A stretch of DNA of 64,000 nt from Actinomycetales bacterium (GTDB taxonomy: Bacteria > Actinomycetota > Actinomycetes > Actinomycetales > Microbacteriaceae), in the NCBI GenBank assembly GCA_015654475.1, contig JAATGV010000012.1, positions 1 to 64,000 of the forward strand, written 5' to 3'. The first letter of the stretch is position 1. Each line of letters begins with the position of its first letter. Under the pieces are notes generated by a model, which saw only the letters and a list, made by a program, of their open reading frames with translations, was not told the origin of the DNA and made no database searches. Made by a program: the position numbers and the translations under genes. Below, piece by piece: positions 17,223 through 26,795 of this stretch.

Positions 17223-17432
17223 TAATTGCACACTCCTTGCGTTCGCCGCGAGACTAATGCACTTTTGTTGCGTATATGTGTCACACGCGCACGATGCGTG
17301 CGTCTGCAACATGGCGAAACGTATAGGAAACGATGTCTACCTAATTTTGGCGTTTCGCGCACCACTCACGATCCCCGTTCACAGCAGCTGGTATCCCCTG
17401 ATGGTGGCCCACGCCACACCGAAAGGACCTGA

Positions 17433-19865
17433 ATGTCAACGCCCCCTAGTCGCGTGGATGCACACATCCACAAGCGCAATCCGTTGAAACTCACCGCACT
17501 AGCGACGGCCGCATTTGTCGCTATCGCGGGCCAAGCGATCGTCGTGCCTGCCGCAATGGCGGACGAGACCACAACAATTGCCGGTGGACAGAGCTCCGGC
17601 GACTCCCTCTTCCCCAACGTCGGCAACACGGGATACGACGTATCCCACTACGACATCGAAATCGCGTGGGCGACCTCTCAAGCGATCTCCGCCACCACAA
17701 CAATCACGGCGAAAGTCGATGCAGGATACGCGCTCTCCACTTTCAGTCTCGACTTCGAAGGCCTCACGATCGATTCACTCGAAGTGAACGGCCAGCCAGC
17801 AAGCTACGAACGCATCATTGATGCGGCATCCACGAAATATAAGCTCATTGTTACGCCAACAACTCCCGTGACAGGTGAATTCACTACCGTCATCTCTTAC
17901 TCAGGCACGCCCACGAAGCACACCGATCCAGACGAATCCTATGAAGGCTGGTACGCAACCAGCCATGGCGCGACTGCGGTGAACGAGCCCGTTGGGGCAA
18001 TGACCTGGTATCCCGTAAACAATTCTCTGCTCGACAAAGCCACCTACAACATCGACCTCACGGTGCCTACCACAATCGCTGGCTACACGGCGGCGGCCGT
18101 CAGCAACGGCGAGCTGCTCTCGCGTACCCCCGATGAAGGCAGCGGAACCACAACGTGGAAGTGGCAAGAGACCAACCAAATGGAGCCGTACCTCTCCATG
18201 GTTTCCATCGGCCCGTATGACATCTATGAGTCAGATATTTATCTGGAGACGACCGACCGCACCATCAAGGACTGGTCGTTCATCGACCCGACGCTGTCGA
18301 CATCTCGTAAGACCACGGCAATCGCCTCGAAGAACCGGACTCCAGAGATCCTCAACTGGATGGAGCAGCATTACGGACGCTACCCAGGCAACAGCACCGG
18401 GATAGTCGTAGACTCTCTCAACCTCGGATATGCACTCGAGACGCAAGACCGTCCCGTTTACAGCAACTCAGCGAGCCTCTCGACTCACATTCACGAGCTC
18501 GTTCACCAGTGGTTCGGCGACAGCGTGTCACCCACCGACTGGAGCGATATCTGGCTCAATGAGGGTCCAGCCGATTACATCACCGCAGAAGCCAACTTTG
18601 GGCTCGGCATCACCAACGCCACCCCGGAGAACTCGTTCTATTCTGCCTGGAACCTCACTTCGGCGACGTCCTCAAGCTGGCTTGTGCCGGTGGCCGGATT
18701 CGATGACCCGGCAGGACTTTTCGACTGGCAGACCTACACACGGGCATCCTGGACGCTCGAAAACCTGCGCTCCCGCGTAGGGGATGCGACCTTCTCCACG
18801 ATCATGAACACCTGGCTGACCCGGTATGCGGGAACCAACGCTTCCACTGCCGACTACATCGCACTCGTCAAAGAAATCTCAGGCAACACTGACGACGTCG
18901 AAGCCTTCTTCCAGGAATGGCTCTACCTGCTCGGCAAGCCGGCATGGCCCGCCACCTGGACGTATGGCGTCACAAGCGACACCGCCGACGGAACAGTGCT
19001 AAAGCGCGGGGACCTCGTGACCGTGACGTTGAGTGCCGCAAATGTTGGCAAAGTTGCTCTGGATGGAAAAGAGGTAACTCTCGACCTGAGCTCACTGCTG
19101 CCGTACGCGACTATTGACCTCGGAGCCAACGCCGACGTGCTTACGCTCGACGGCAGCGTGCTCACGTGGACGGTTCCGAGCACGGCTTTGGCGCAGGCAG
19201 CCGAAACCTCATTCACTGCGACGGTAAGCGATACCGCCTCCGGAGGCGCCTTCGGTCTTGCAGCACATGCCGCGGGCCTTGGCGTCACCAACACCGGAAG
19301 TGCCTACACATACAGCACTGAGAAATACAGCGTCTCGCCGTCTGGCATCCCGACAATCGCGGGTACCGCGAAAGTGGGAAGTACCTTGTCCGTACAGCCA
19401 GGCGAATGGGATCCAACAGCGACGCTGAGCTACCAGTGGAAGGCAAATGGGGCCAGCATCGCCGGCGCAACCGGCAGCACGCTGGTCGTGACACCGACGC
19501 TCAAGGGCAAGTCAGTGACCGTGACGGTAACGGGTGCGAAGGATGGATACACATCCGTCAGCACCACCAGCGCATCCGTCACCGTCGCAGCCGGAACCCT
19601 CACCCACAAACCGACGCCCGTCATCTCAGGCAAAGCAAAAGTCGGATCCAAACTGACCGTCAAACTCGGAACCCTGGACCCAGGCGTAAAAGTCACCTAC
19701 CAGTGGAAGGCCAAAGGAAAGTCGATCAGCGGCGCAACCGGCAAAACACTCAAACTGACAAAGGGCCTCAAGGGCAAAAAGATCACCGTGACAGTCAAGA
19801 TAACTAAGGCGGGATACACCACAGTAAAGAAAACAAGCCGCGGCACTAGGGCGGTAGCTCGCTAA
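17433..19865 (+). CDS. Secreted M1-family aminopeptidase with C-terminal Ig-like repeats
   Basis: An 810-residue exported metallopeptidase. A signal peptide (about 1-43, LTALATAAFVAIAGQAIVVP) ends near PAAMADE. The M1 zinc site is HELVH (354-358) with the third ligand E377 in LNEGPADY, the exact family spacing. The substrate-binding GAMEN motif appears as YALETQ. After the catalytic part come a bacterial domain (about 530-625) and two tandem copies of an Ig-like repeat (about 635-810; PTIAGTAKVGSTLSVQPGEW, PVISGKAKVGSKLTVKLGTL), probably for wall attachment. AAAGGA precedes the ATG. A strong hairpin follows the stop. Confidence 0.93.
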   Translation: MSTPPSRVDAHIHKRNPLKLTALATAAFVAIAGQAIVVPAAMADETTTIAGGQSSGDSLFPNVGNTGYDVSHYDIEIAWATSQAISATTTITAKVDAGYALSTFSLDFEGLTIDSLEVNGQPASYERIIDAASTKYKLIVTPTTPVTGEFTTVISYSGTPTKHTDPDESYEGWYATSHGATAVNEPVGAMTWYPVNNSLLDKATYNIDLTVPTTIAGYTAAAVSNGELLSRTPDEGSGTTTWKWQETNQMEPYLSMVSIGPYDIYESDIYLETTDRTIKDWSFIDPTLSTSRKTTAIASKNRTPEILNWMEQHYGRYPGNSTGIVVDSLNLGYALETQDRPVYSNSASLSTHIHELVHQWFGDSVSPTDWSDIWLNEGPADYITAEANFGLGITNATPENSFYSAWNLTSATSSSWLVPVAGFDDPAGLFDWQTYTRASWTLENLRSRVGDATFSTIMNTWLTRYAGTNASTADYIALVKEISGNTDDVEAFFQEWLYLLGKPAWPATWTYGVTSDTADGTVLKRGDLVTVTLSAANVGKVALDGKEVTLDLSSLLPYATIDLGANADVLTLDGSVLTWTVPSTALAQAAETSFTATVSDTASGGAFGLAAHAAGLGVTNTGSAYTYSTEKYSVSPSGIPTIAGTAKVGSTLSVQPGEWDPTATLSYQWKANGASIAGATGSTLVVTPTLKGKSVTVTVTGAKDGYTSVSTTSASVTVAAGTLTHKPTPVISGKAKVGSKLTVKLGTLDPGVKVTYQWKAKGKSISGATGKTLKLTKGLKGKKITVTVKITKAGYTTVKKTSRGTRAVAR

Positions 19866-19894
19866 GAGCCGAACCCACCTGGACACGGAAAAAC

Positions 19895-19939
19895 ATGTGG
19901 GTCTTGCACACAGGCAAACGCTGTGTGCGAGACCCACAT
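19895..19939. terminator. Bidirectional terminator between convergent genes
   Basis: A 19-bp stem (one wobble or mismatch) with a seven-base loop: ATGTGGGTCTTGCACACAG at 19895-19913 and its complement at 19921-19939. An A-rich stretch precedes and TTTC follows it, so it can act for both the aminopeptidase gene and the convergent HAD gene. Confidence 0.85.
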
Positions 19940-20001
19940 TTCATCTACCGGTCTGGCCCATTTGCGAGGGCTGCGCGCATACGGCAGCCTTTCCGGGAAA
20001 G

Positions 20002-20868
20002 TCAGCCGGCCAAGGCCTCGCCGCTAAGGAGCTCTTCGAAGAACACAGCCAAGCCGTCTTCTTCAACAGGCAACGTCACCCGAGTCGCGGCCGCCCGGAC
20101 AACGTCGGGCGCCTGCCCCATAGCCACAGCGATCCCCCCGCCCGCCGCGGCCCACTCAAACATCTCGATGTCATTGCGGCCATCGCCGGCAACGATAACC
20201 TCGTCACTGCGATAGCTCAATGCCAGCCGAACCTTCTCCATCGCTGTCGCCTTCGAGACCCCGAATGGCGCAATATCCAACCACGACGTCCACCCGATCG
20301 CATACGTGACATGCTTCAGGCCGATCCCCTCGACAATCGCCAGAAATGCTTCCTCATCATGATCCGGAGAGCGCACCACGACACGCATTACCGGTTCGGC
20401 ATAGAGGCCCTCGAACTCGACCTCCTCAGCATTCTCAAGATTCCATTCATCCATGCCCGGGGTGAAACGCCTGAACCCGTCACCGTACTCCACCAAATAT
20501 GCGGCCTCCGGCAAATGCTCACGGATGAGGGTCAACACCTCAGTCGGGTCGAACAACTCGATCGCGTACTGCCGATAGCCATGCGACGAACCGTTCTCAT
20601 GCTCGGGCACAACCTCGCCCTCCTGAATACGGCGCATAATCAGTGCACCATTAGCGCACACCACATACTCCGGCGAGATTCCTAGCTGCTCAAGCACCGG
20701 GAAAGTACTCAACCAGTTTCTCCCAGTCGCGATCGTCACCTCATGACCCGCAGCCTCCGCCGAGCGTACAGCCTCCGTCACGCGCGGACTCAGCGAACCA
20801 TCCTCACCCAGAATGGTCCCGTCGACGTCGAGCGCGATCAGGCGCCGTTCCAAAGCCGCCCCGCTCAC
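20002..20868 (-). CDS. HAD-superfamily Cof-type phosphatase
   Basis: A 288-residue Cof/type IIB HAD hydrolase, a family that dephosphorylates sugar phosphates, nucleotides or cofactors. Motif I is [10 protein letters not shown] with both Asp, motif II is VTIATGRN, and motif IV is [13 protein letters not shown]; the cap domain lies between. The GTG start overlaps the serS stop as GTGA, so it is probably co-translated with serS. The substrate is unknown. Confidence 0.9.
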   Translation of the reverse strand: MSGAALERRLIALDVDGTILGEDGSLSPRVTEAVRSAEAAGHEVTIATGRNWLSTFPVLEQLGISPEYVVCANGALIMRRIQEGEVVPEHENGSSHGYRQYAIELFDPTEVLTLIREHLPEAAYLVEYGDGFRRFTPGMDEWNLENAEEVEFEGLYAEPVMRVVVRSPDHDEEAFLAIVEGIGLKHVTYAIGWTSWLDIAPFGVSKATAMEKVRLALSYRSDEVIVAGDGRNDIEMFEWAAAGGGIAVAMGQAPDVVRAAATRVTLPVEEDGLAVFFEELLSGEALAG

Positions 20869-22127
20869 GGAGCCTCAATGACGTCTATGCCGCCCAAATA
20901 AGGCCGAAGCGCCTCAGGCACCCGCACAGATCCGTCAGCCTGCTGATGATTCTCAAGAATGGCAACGATCCACCGTGTTGTGGCCAGTGTGCCATTCAAC
21001 GTGGCAATCGCCTGCGGTCTGCCGTCTGCATCGCGGAAGCGGGTCGAGAGCCGGCGGCCCTGGTAGGTGGTGCAGTTGGATGTGCTTGTCAGCTCGCGGT
21101 ATTTGCCCTGCGTCGGCACCCAGGCCTCGCAGTCGAACTTCCGGGCAGCCGATGAGCCAAGATCGCCCGCCGCCGTGTCGATGACCCGGTATGGCAGTTC
21201 GACTTTGGCGAGCATTTGTTCCTGCCAGCCCACGAGTCGTTCATGCTCCGCCTCCGCATCGGCCGGATCGGTGTAGACGAACATCTCGAGCTTATTGAAC
21301 TGGTGCACGCGCAGGATGCCTTTGGTGTCTTTGCCGTATGAGCCTGCCTCACGCCGGTAACAGGTCGACCATCCGGCATAGCGCAACGGCCCGCCTGAGA
21401 TGTCCAGAATCTCGTCCGCATGCATGCCGGCAAGCGCCACCTCGCTAGTGCCCGTCAAGTACAGGTCATCGGCAGGAAGATAATAGATCTCGTCCGCATG
21501 TGCGCCCAAGAACCCGGTCCCCGCCATGATCTCGGGCCGAACGAGCGTCGGGGTGATCAGCGGAGTGAAGCCTTCGGCGAGTGCCTGGTCGAGGGCGAGG
21601 TTCATCAGCGCCAGTTCAAGACGCATCCCCATGCCGGTCAAATAGTAGAACCGCGCACCAGAGACCTTGACGCCTCGCTGCAGATCGAACAACTTGAGGT
21701 TCTCGCCGAGGTCAACATGGTCGAGCGGCTCGAAGTCGAACTCGGGCGGCGTGCCGACTTCGCGCAACACCCGATAATCGTCTTCGCCACCTTCCGGCAC
21801 ACCGTCGATGATGATGTTCTGGATGCTGCCCGCGACCCGCGTCAGCTCGGCATCCGCATCCTTGGCAGCCTGATCCGCGACCTTGACCGATGCCGCAAGT
21901 TCTTGGACTTGCGCCACAAGCGCCGCCTTCTGGTCTTTGGGAGCGGAAGCGACAGTTTTGCCGAACGCATTCTGTTCCGCGCGAAGCTTTTCAAACACCC
22001 CGATCGCTTCGCGCCGGGCCTTGTCTGCTGCGAGCGCCTCATCGACGAGGTCCTCAGACTCCCCACGCGCCCTCTGGCTTGCGCGAACGATTTCGGGATT
22101 TTCTCGTAACAGCTGCAGGTCAATCAC
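20865..22127 (-). CDS. serS: Seryl-tRNA synthetase
   Basis: Class II synthetase that charges tRNA-Ser. The 420 residues match the bacterial enzyme: N-terminal coiled-coil arm (about 25-100), motif 2 [20 protein letters not shown] and motif 3 near [21 protein letters not shown] at 22127 has TAAAGT ending eight bases before it and no ribosome site, fitting a leaderless mRNA. Divergent from the lipid kinase gene and coupled to the HAD gene. Confidence 0.97.
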   Translation of the reverse strand: MIDLQLLRENPEIVRASQRARGESEDLVDEALAADKARREAIGVFEKLRAEQNAFGKTVASAPKDQKAALVAQVQELAASVKVADQAAKDADAELTRVAGSIQNIIIDGVPEGGEDDYRVLREVGTPPEFDFEPLDHVDLGENLKLFDLQRGVKVSGARFYYLTGMGMRLELALMNLALDQALAEGFTPLITPTLVRPEIMAGTGFLGAHADEIYYLPADDLYLTGTSEVALAGMHADEILDISGGPLRYAGWSTCYRREAGSYGKDTKGILRVHQFNKLEMFVYTDPADAEAEHERLVGWQEQMLAKVELPYRVIDTAAGDLGSSAARKFDCEAWVPTQGKYRELTSTSNCTTYQGRRLSTRFRDADGRPQAIATLNGTLATTRWIVAILENHQQADGSVRVPEALRPYLGGIDVIEAP

Positions 22128-22134
22128 GGTGTCT

Positions 22135-22140
22135 ACTTTA
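22135..22140 (-). promoter_or_regulatory. -10 box for serS (leaderless)
   Basis: TAAAGT on the minus strand, seven bases before the GTG start at 22127. It lies back to back with the -10 box of the divergent kinase gene. Confidence 0.5.
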
Positions 22141-22153
22141 CGTGCCGCGCGGG

Positions 22154-22159
22154 TAGAGT
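22154..22159 (+). promoter_or_regulatory. -10 box for the lipid kinase gene (leaderless)
   Basis: TAGAGT followed by six bases and then ATG at 22166, the spacing expected if transcription starts at the A of the start codon. This favours ATG 22166 over GTG 22160. Confidence 0.5.
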
Positions 22160-22165
22160 GTGCCT

Positions 22166-23170
22166 ATGTCCCCATCTCCAAGCAATTTCGCGGCGGTGAT
22201 TTTCAATCCGATAAAGGTGGGACGGGCTGATCTTGAGCCTGCTGTCGACGCGGCGGCAGCAGCAGCAGGCTACTCGGACACGCTCTGGTTTGAGACCACG
22301 GCGACGGATGCTGGTGGATCGATGGCCCATTCGGCTCTGGAGGCGGGAGCCTCTGTCGTGATGGCTGCGGGTGGCGACGGTACTGTTCGAGCGGTAGCTC
22401 ACGTGCTTGATGGGACGGGTATTCCACTTGCGCTGCTGCCAAGTGGCACCGGAAACGTGCTCGCATACAACCTCGACATGGCGAAGCTCACTGTTGCCGA
22501 GGCGGCCACCATCGCATTCTCGGGCGTCCAACGACCCATTGACGTTGGCAAGATATCCATTGAAGACGGCAAAGGCAAGGTCAGCCAACATAGTTTCTTG
22601 GTTGCTGCCGGCCTTGGCCTGGATGCAGCAACGATGGAGGAGACCAGTTCCGCGGCGAAGGCGCGTGTTGGCGTCCTGGCATATGCAGGAGGCGGCATAC
22701 GAGCCGCAATGAAGAGCAAGCGTACCGAAATCCATGCCAACGTCGACGATCGTCGCGGCTTCAGTGCCAAAGTTCACACGATCCTGGTTGCCAACTGCGG
22801 ACAGTATCCGCCTTTTTTCGTGTTATTGCCCGATGCCCTCATTGACGATGGCGTGCTTGATGTGATTTACGCTGGCCCGCGCACCTTCGTCGGTTGGCTT
22901 CGACTGTGGGGCAGAATCGCCATCGATAACCGCATCATCTTGAGACAACGCAGCTCGCGCCGTGGTGTCTCATGGCACACGTGGCAAAGCAGTGCGTTCG
23001 AAATAACTCGCGGTCAAAGCATTTCGATCAGCCCGGAGAAGCCGATGCCTTGCCAGATTGACGGCGATATTTTCGGTGATGCACGTCGTATTCGGTGCTG
23101 GATCAATCCCAAGAGCCTTGTGGTGATGGCGGCAGCCACTTCAGCTGAACTCGAACAGACACTCGTCTGA
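22166..23170 (+). CDS. Diacylglycerol kinase / lipid kinase family protein
   Basis: A DAGK-catalytic-domain protein (334 residues). The ATP-binding motif GGDGTVRAVAHVL and LLPSGTGNVLAYNL are diagnostic. Relatives phosphorylate diacylglycerol, sphingosine or phosphatidylinositol-linked lipids at the membrane; the substrate here cannot be told. The C-terminal beta domain (MPCQIDGDIFGDARRIRCWI) is complete. The start at 22166 rests on the leaderless promoter. Confidence 0.92.
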   Translation: MSPSPSNFAAVIFNPIKVGRADLEPAVDAAAAAAGYSDTLWFETTATDAGGSMAHSALEAGASVVMAAGGDGTVRAVAHVLDGTGIPLALLPSGTGNVLAYNLDMAKLTVAEAATIAFSGVQRPIDVGKISIEDGKGKVSQHSFLVAAGLGLDAATMEETSSAAKARVGVLAYAGGGIRAAMKSKRTEIHANVDDRRGFSAKVHTILVANCGQYPPFFVLLPDALIDDGVLDVIYAGPRTFVGWLRLWGRIAIDNRIILRQRSSRRGVSWHTWQSSAFEITRGQSISISPEKPMPCQIDGDIFGDARRIRCWINPKSLVVMAAATSAELEQTLV

Positions 23171-23231
23171 CTCGAGTAACGCTACGCCGGCGGGCCGAGT
23201 AGCCACCACATTTGTCGTGGTTACGGCTCAA

Positions 23232-24164
23232 TCAGTCGTCTCCGAGGATCTTGTTGAGCCACGCCCGTGAGCTAGCGAAAGCCTCGTTGGTATGCGCACT
23301 GCCCACGCTCGGCTCGTTCCCGTTTGCGCGGGGGTAAGACCCAAGAAAGATGACACGTGGGCTGAAACGCTGGATGCCCATGAGTGCCTCGGCAACGCGC
23401 GCATCGCGCACGTGGCCCTCCGCGTCGATATTGAACCGATACCGCCCGAGTTCATCGCCGACCGGGCGAGACTCGAGGCGAGACAAGTTGATTCCTCGCG
23501 TCGAGAAATGCTCAAGCAACTCCATCAGCACACCAGAGCGGTCAGCCGGAAGCTCGATGATGAGGCTGGTTTTGTCCCGTCCCGTCGGTTCAGGCAGTTT
23601 GCGTCCGCGGCCGATCAACAAGAACCTGGTGACCGCACCCGTGTTGTCGCCGATATTGGTCGCAACAGTGTCTACATCGTAATAGTCGAGTACCGATGGA
23701 CCTGCAATAGCCGCATCCACCAGCTCGGTGGCCGCGAGGCTCGCCACCGCCGCAGCATTCGATGATGCGGGAATGAACTCGTGATCAGGCAGTCGCTCGG
23801 AAAGCCATCCACGACACTGCGGATACGACACTGGGTGCGTGGTGACCACCCGCACGTCATCGAGAGAAACGCCGGGTCGAACATACAAATTAAAAGTGAT
23901 CGGCACCAAGTATTCACCAAGGATGCGCACGCCATCGGCAACGGCGAGCGCGTCCTGCGTCGCGGTAACACCGCCCTCGATCGAGTTCTCGATAGGAATG
24001 ACCGCGCCGTAAGACCTCCCGAAAACGACGTCGTCAATCGCCTGAACCACCGACGAAACAGGCTTCCACTCAGCACCGGCGGCTTCGGCGACCTGGCGAA
24101 GCGCGTCTTCGGTGAATGTGCCACGCGGGCCGAGAAATGAATACACAGGTGAAGCAGACGTCAT
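23232..24164 (-). CDS. pheA: Prephenate dehydratase
   Basis: Converts prephenate to phenylpyruvate in phenylalanine synthesis. The 310-residue protein has the two-lobed dehydratase domain (FLGPRGTFTEDALRQVAEAA; PIENSIEGGVTATQDAL; catalytic-region motif TRFLLIGR) and a C-terminal ACT domain (KTSLIIELPADRSGVLMELL, then SRLESRPVGDELGRYRFNID), which should give feedback inhibition by phenylalanine. I choose ATG 24164 rather than 24176: it gives the usual N-terminus and has TATGCT (24072-24077 is not implied; the box is at 24172-24177) about seven bases upstream, fitting a leaderless start. Confidence 0.95.
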   Translation of the reverse strand: MTSASPVYSFLGPRGTFTEDALRQVAEAAGAEWKPVSSVVQAIDDVVFGRSYGAVIPIENSIEGGVTATQDALAVADGVRILGEYLVPITFNLYVRPGVSLDDVRVVTTHPVSYPQCRGWLSERLPDHEFIPASSNAAAVASLAATELVDAAIAGPSVLDYYDVDTVATNIGDNTGAVTRFLLIGRGRKLPEPTGRDKTSLIIELPADRSGVLMELLEHFSTRGINLSRLESRPVGDELGRYRFNIDAEGHVRDARVAEALMGIQRFSPRVIFLGSYPRANGNEPSVGSAHTNEAFASSRAWLNKILGDD

Positions 24165-24233
24165 GGTTATGAGCATATGGGTTTACACGGCAGCCATGTG
24201 CCGGCGGCTGAACCACCCTCCGCCGGAAGTCCT

Positions 24234-25058
24234 CTAATACTTGGCTGCTTTGCCGAGCGAAAAGGCCTCTTCGAGGGTCTTGATGCCCTTTTGATGCATG
24301 TAAGTCGCCAACTCAACGCCGACATACCTCAGATGCCATGGTTCGTACGAATACCCGGTGACCGAGGTTTTGCCCTTTGGATATCTGACCACGAATCCAT
24401 ACTTCCAAGCCTTTTTCGCCACCCATTTGCCAATTGAGGTTGTGACGAAACACTGCTCTAGCGCGCAGCCAGAACCTTGTTGCCCGATGTCAACGGCAAG
24501 CCCTGTTTGATGTTCCGAATATCCCGGCCGTGCGGAAAGCAGATCGGCCTGCTTTTTGCCGTTTATCGACTTCCACTTGTTGTATACGCTCACCTGAGTC
24601 GTATATGAACGGTAGGAGCTTGTGATGGTCATGCGCTTGCCGGTGGACTTCTTGGCCGCCTTCGCCAACTTCTTCAGAGCGGAGGCTGCGGGGGCCCGAA
24701 GCTTGCCGGTCGTGCCCGCGAGGGCAACGCTTGTCAGGCCCTTGGGGACCGACTTCTTGGGCTTGATCGGACGCTTCTTATTGACAACCACCCAGGTTGA
24801 CGTGAATTTGGTGGTCGAGTGCCGTTTCAGGTTGATGGAAGCCTTCTTCGCTTTTGCGGGGGAGACCGAAGCTCCCGCAACAGCCGCCGACGCCTGTGCC
24901 GAAATGGCAGGAGACGCCTCGGCACGATCAGGAGAGCACCCGCCGATTCCGATTGCAAGCGCACCGACGGTGACGAGGGCGAGCAACTTCTTCGGCCCGA
25001 TGAACCTTCGCGAAGTGCCAGAAACTGGTAGGTAAAGTTTCGTCAACATTGCGCTCAT
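24234..25058 (-). CDS. VanY-like D-alanyl-D-alanine carboxypeptidase, predicted lipoprotein
   Basis: A 274-residue M15-family peptidase acting on peptidoglycan stem peptides. The zinc/active-site motifs are SSYRSYTTQVSVYNKW, SARPGYSEHQTGLAVDIG (His and Asp ligands) and YEPWHLRYVG (Glu and His). The N-terminus has a hydrophobic stretch ending in IGIGGC, a fair lipobox, so it is probably anchored outside the membrane. A Lys-rich spacer (about 65-105) could contact wall polymers. It overlaps the methyltransferase gene by ATGA. Confidence 0.9.
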   Translation of the reverse strand: MSAMLTKLYLPVSGTSRRFIGPKKLLALVTVGALAIGIGGCSPDRAEASPAISAQASAAVAGASVSPAKAKKASINLKRHSTTKFTSTWVVVNKKRPIKPKKSVPKGLTSVALAGTTGKLRAPAASALKKLAKAAKKSTGKRMTITSSYRSYTTQVSVYNKWKSINGKKQADLLSARPGYSEHQTGLAVDIGQQGSGCALEQCFVTTSIGKWVAKKAWKYGFVVRYPKGKTSVTGYSYEPWHLRYVGVELATYMHQKGIKTLEEAFSLGKAAKY

Positions 25059-25942
25059 CCTAGGTCACCGAGCCTCCTGACCGCACCTGCAAGCCTTTCC
25101 TCAATGATCGCAACAGCCTCAGGATTCGCATCCACAGCAAAGAACCGACGACCCAGGTTGGCCGCAACAGCTGCAGTGGTGCCAGATCCAGAGAAGAAAT
25201 CCAGCACCCAATCACCGGACGCGCTTGAAGCCGAGACGATGCGCCGAAGGATCCCCTCTGGTTTTTGCGTCGGATAGCCCGTCTTTTCACTGCCATTGGT
25301 CGGAACGATGGTGTGCCACCACACATCGGTTGGCAGCTTGCCTCGAGCAGCTCTCTCCGGTGTGACAAGCCCTGGCGCCATGTAAGGCTCACGGTCCACG
25401 GCATGCGAGTCGAAGTAATAGCGAGAGCGATCCTTCACATACACAAGGATCGTGTCGTGTTTCGCTGGCCAGCGAGTCTTGGATTTGCCCCCATAGTCGT
25501 ACGCCCAGATGATTTCGTTAAGAAAACTGTCACGGCCAAAGATCGCGTCGAGCATGACTTTGGCGTAGTGGGCCTCACGATAGTCGAGGTGCACGTAGAG
25601 CGTGCCGGTGTCGTTGAGCACCCGCCACGCCTCCGTCAGGTGCGGTTCAAGAAAGCTCCAGTAGTCGTCGAATCGGTCGTCGTAAGTGCGCAGAGCCCCA
25701 CGCACCAAGTGATAGTCGCGGCCGGCGAACCCACTGCGACGCACAGTCTCGGCAGCCTCCGCGTCGGTTGCTGCAACACGCATCTCGGCGCGCTTCTGCG
25801 TGCGCCCCGTATTGAAGGGGGGATCGATGTAGATGAGTTGGATGCTTGCGTCCGGTAGCTGGGAGAGAACGTCGAGCGCCTGCCCGAGTACGATAACGCC
25901 GTGGCCCGCAGGTACATCCGGTAGCGCTCGTGGTGCTGTCAT
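25055..25942 (-). CDS. DNA methyltransferase (N6-adenine/N4-cytosine, beta class), no partner nuclease nearby
   Basis: The catalytic motif IV DPPFNTG (residues 40-46) precedes the AdoMet motif FFSGSGTTAA (about residue 245), the beta-class order. DPPF suits N6-adenine or N4-cytosine methylation. No restriction gene is adjacent, so it may be an orphan or regulatory methylase; target sequence unknown. I choose ATG 25942 over GTG 25948 because TAACCT (25949-25954) lies six bases before it, fitting a leaderless mRNA. Coupled by ATGA to the carboxypeptidase gene. Confidence 0.92.
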   Translation of the reverse strand: MTAPRALPDVPAGHGVIVLGQALDVLSQLPDASIQLIYIDPPFNTGRTQKRAEMRVAATDAEAAETVRRSGFAGRDYHLVRGALRTYDDRFDDYWSFLEPHLTEAWRVLNDTGTLYVHLDYREAHYAKVMLDAIFGRDSFLNEIIWAYDYGGKSKTRWPAKHDTILVYVKDRSRYYFDSHAVDREPYMAPGLVTPERAARGKLPTDVWWHTIVPTNGSEKTGYPTQKPEGILRRIVSASSASGDWVLDFFSGSGTTAAVAANLGRRFFAVDANPEAVAIIEERLAGAVRRLGDLG

Positions 25943-25948
25943 AGGCAC

Positions 25949-25954
25949 AGGTTA
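25949..25954 (-). promoter_or_regulatory. -10 box for the methyltransferase gene (leaderless)
   Basis: TAACCT on the minus strand, then six bases, then ATG at 25942. Confidence 0.45.
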
Positions 25955-25985
25955 CAGTGAACGGGGCCCAGTGCTGGTCGGCCGT

Positions 25986-26795
25986 TCAGGATTGCCGGTC
26001 TTGACGTCGTGGCTGAACGATGACGCCACCGCTTGCGGGGTGGCGAAATACTTCAATCGGAATGTCGTACACGGCCGAAAGCAAATCACCGGTCAAGACC
26101 TCGTCAGGCGTCCCATACGCATCCATAACGCCATCATTGATCACCGCAATCCGATCGGCGTACGCGGCAGCAAGAGTCAGATCATGCAGCACAACGACAA
26201 CTGTCGTACCTGCCGCACATAACTCGCGCGCGATGCTGAGCGCGGTCTCTTGATGTTTGAGGTCGAGAGCCGCCGTCGGTTCGTCCAGCAGCACGATCGG
26301 CGTGCGCTGGGCGAGGACTCTTCCCAAGGACGCTCGCGCCCGCTCGCCCCCTGAAAGCTGCACGAACTTACGGCCGCTGAGGTACCTCATATCGACCGCG
26401 TCGATCGAATCCGCGATCACCGTCTCGTCTTCGTCGGATTCCGGCAATCCCACCCATGGGCTTCGGCCCATCGCCACAACCTCGCGAACCGTGAAGGGAA
26501 ACGTGACAATGTTCTCTTGGCTCAGTACCGAGCGGATGCGGGCAAGAGGCCGAGGGCGATATTCCCCAATTGGCATATGCCCGATAGAGACCGTTCCGGA
26601 TTGTGGATGCACGTCACCGGCGATGGCGCTAAGCAGCGTCGACTTTCCTGCCCCGTTCGGACCCACGATTGCAACCATCTCGCCAGCTTCGACACTGAGG
26701 TTGATGTCCCGGAGTATCGCACGAGTGCCACGGTAAAACGTCACATTCTCGAGCTGAATCATAGGAGCAGCAGACTCGGCCGATCGCATCATCAC
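25986..26795 (-). CDS. Haem/siderophore-type ABC transporter ATPase (HmuV/FecE-like)
   Basis: ATPase of a FecCD-type importer for haem, siderophores or cobalamin. Walker A is GPNGAGKSTLL, signature LSGGERARASLGRVLAQ, Walker B VLLDEPTAALD, and the switch His lies in VVVLHDLTLAA. SPWVGLPESDEDE resembles HmuV proteins. Several starts are possible; GTG 26795 is preferred because GGAGG is six bases upstream and it overlaps the permease stop as GTGA. No substrate-binding protein is encoded nearby. Confidence 0.92.
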   Translation of the reverse strand: MMMRSAESAAPMIQLENVTFYRGTRAILRDINLSVEAGEMVAIVGPNGAGKSTLLSAIAGDVHPQSGTVSIGHMPIGEYRPRPLARIRSVLSQENIVTFPFTVREVVAMGRSPWVGLPESDEDETVIADSIDAVDMRYLSGRKFVQLSGGERARASLGRVLAQRTPIVLLDEPTAALDLKHQETALSIARELCAAGTTVVVVLHDLTLAAAYADRIAVINDGVMDAYGTPDEVLTGDLLSAVYDIPIEVFRHPASGGVIVQPRRQDRQS

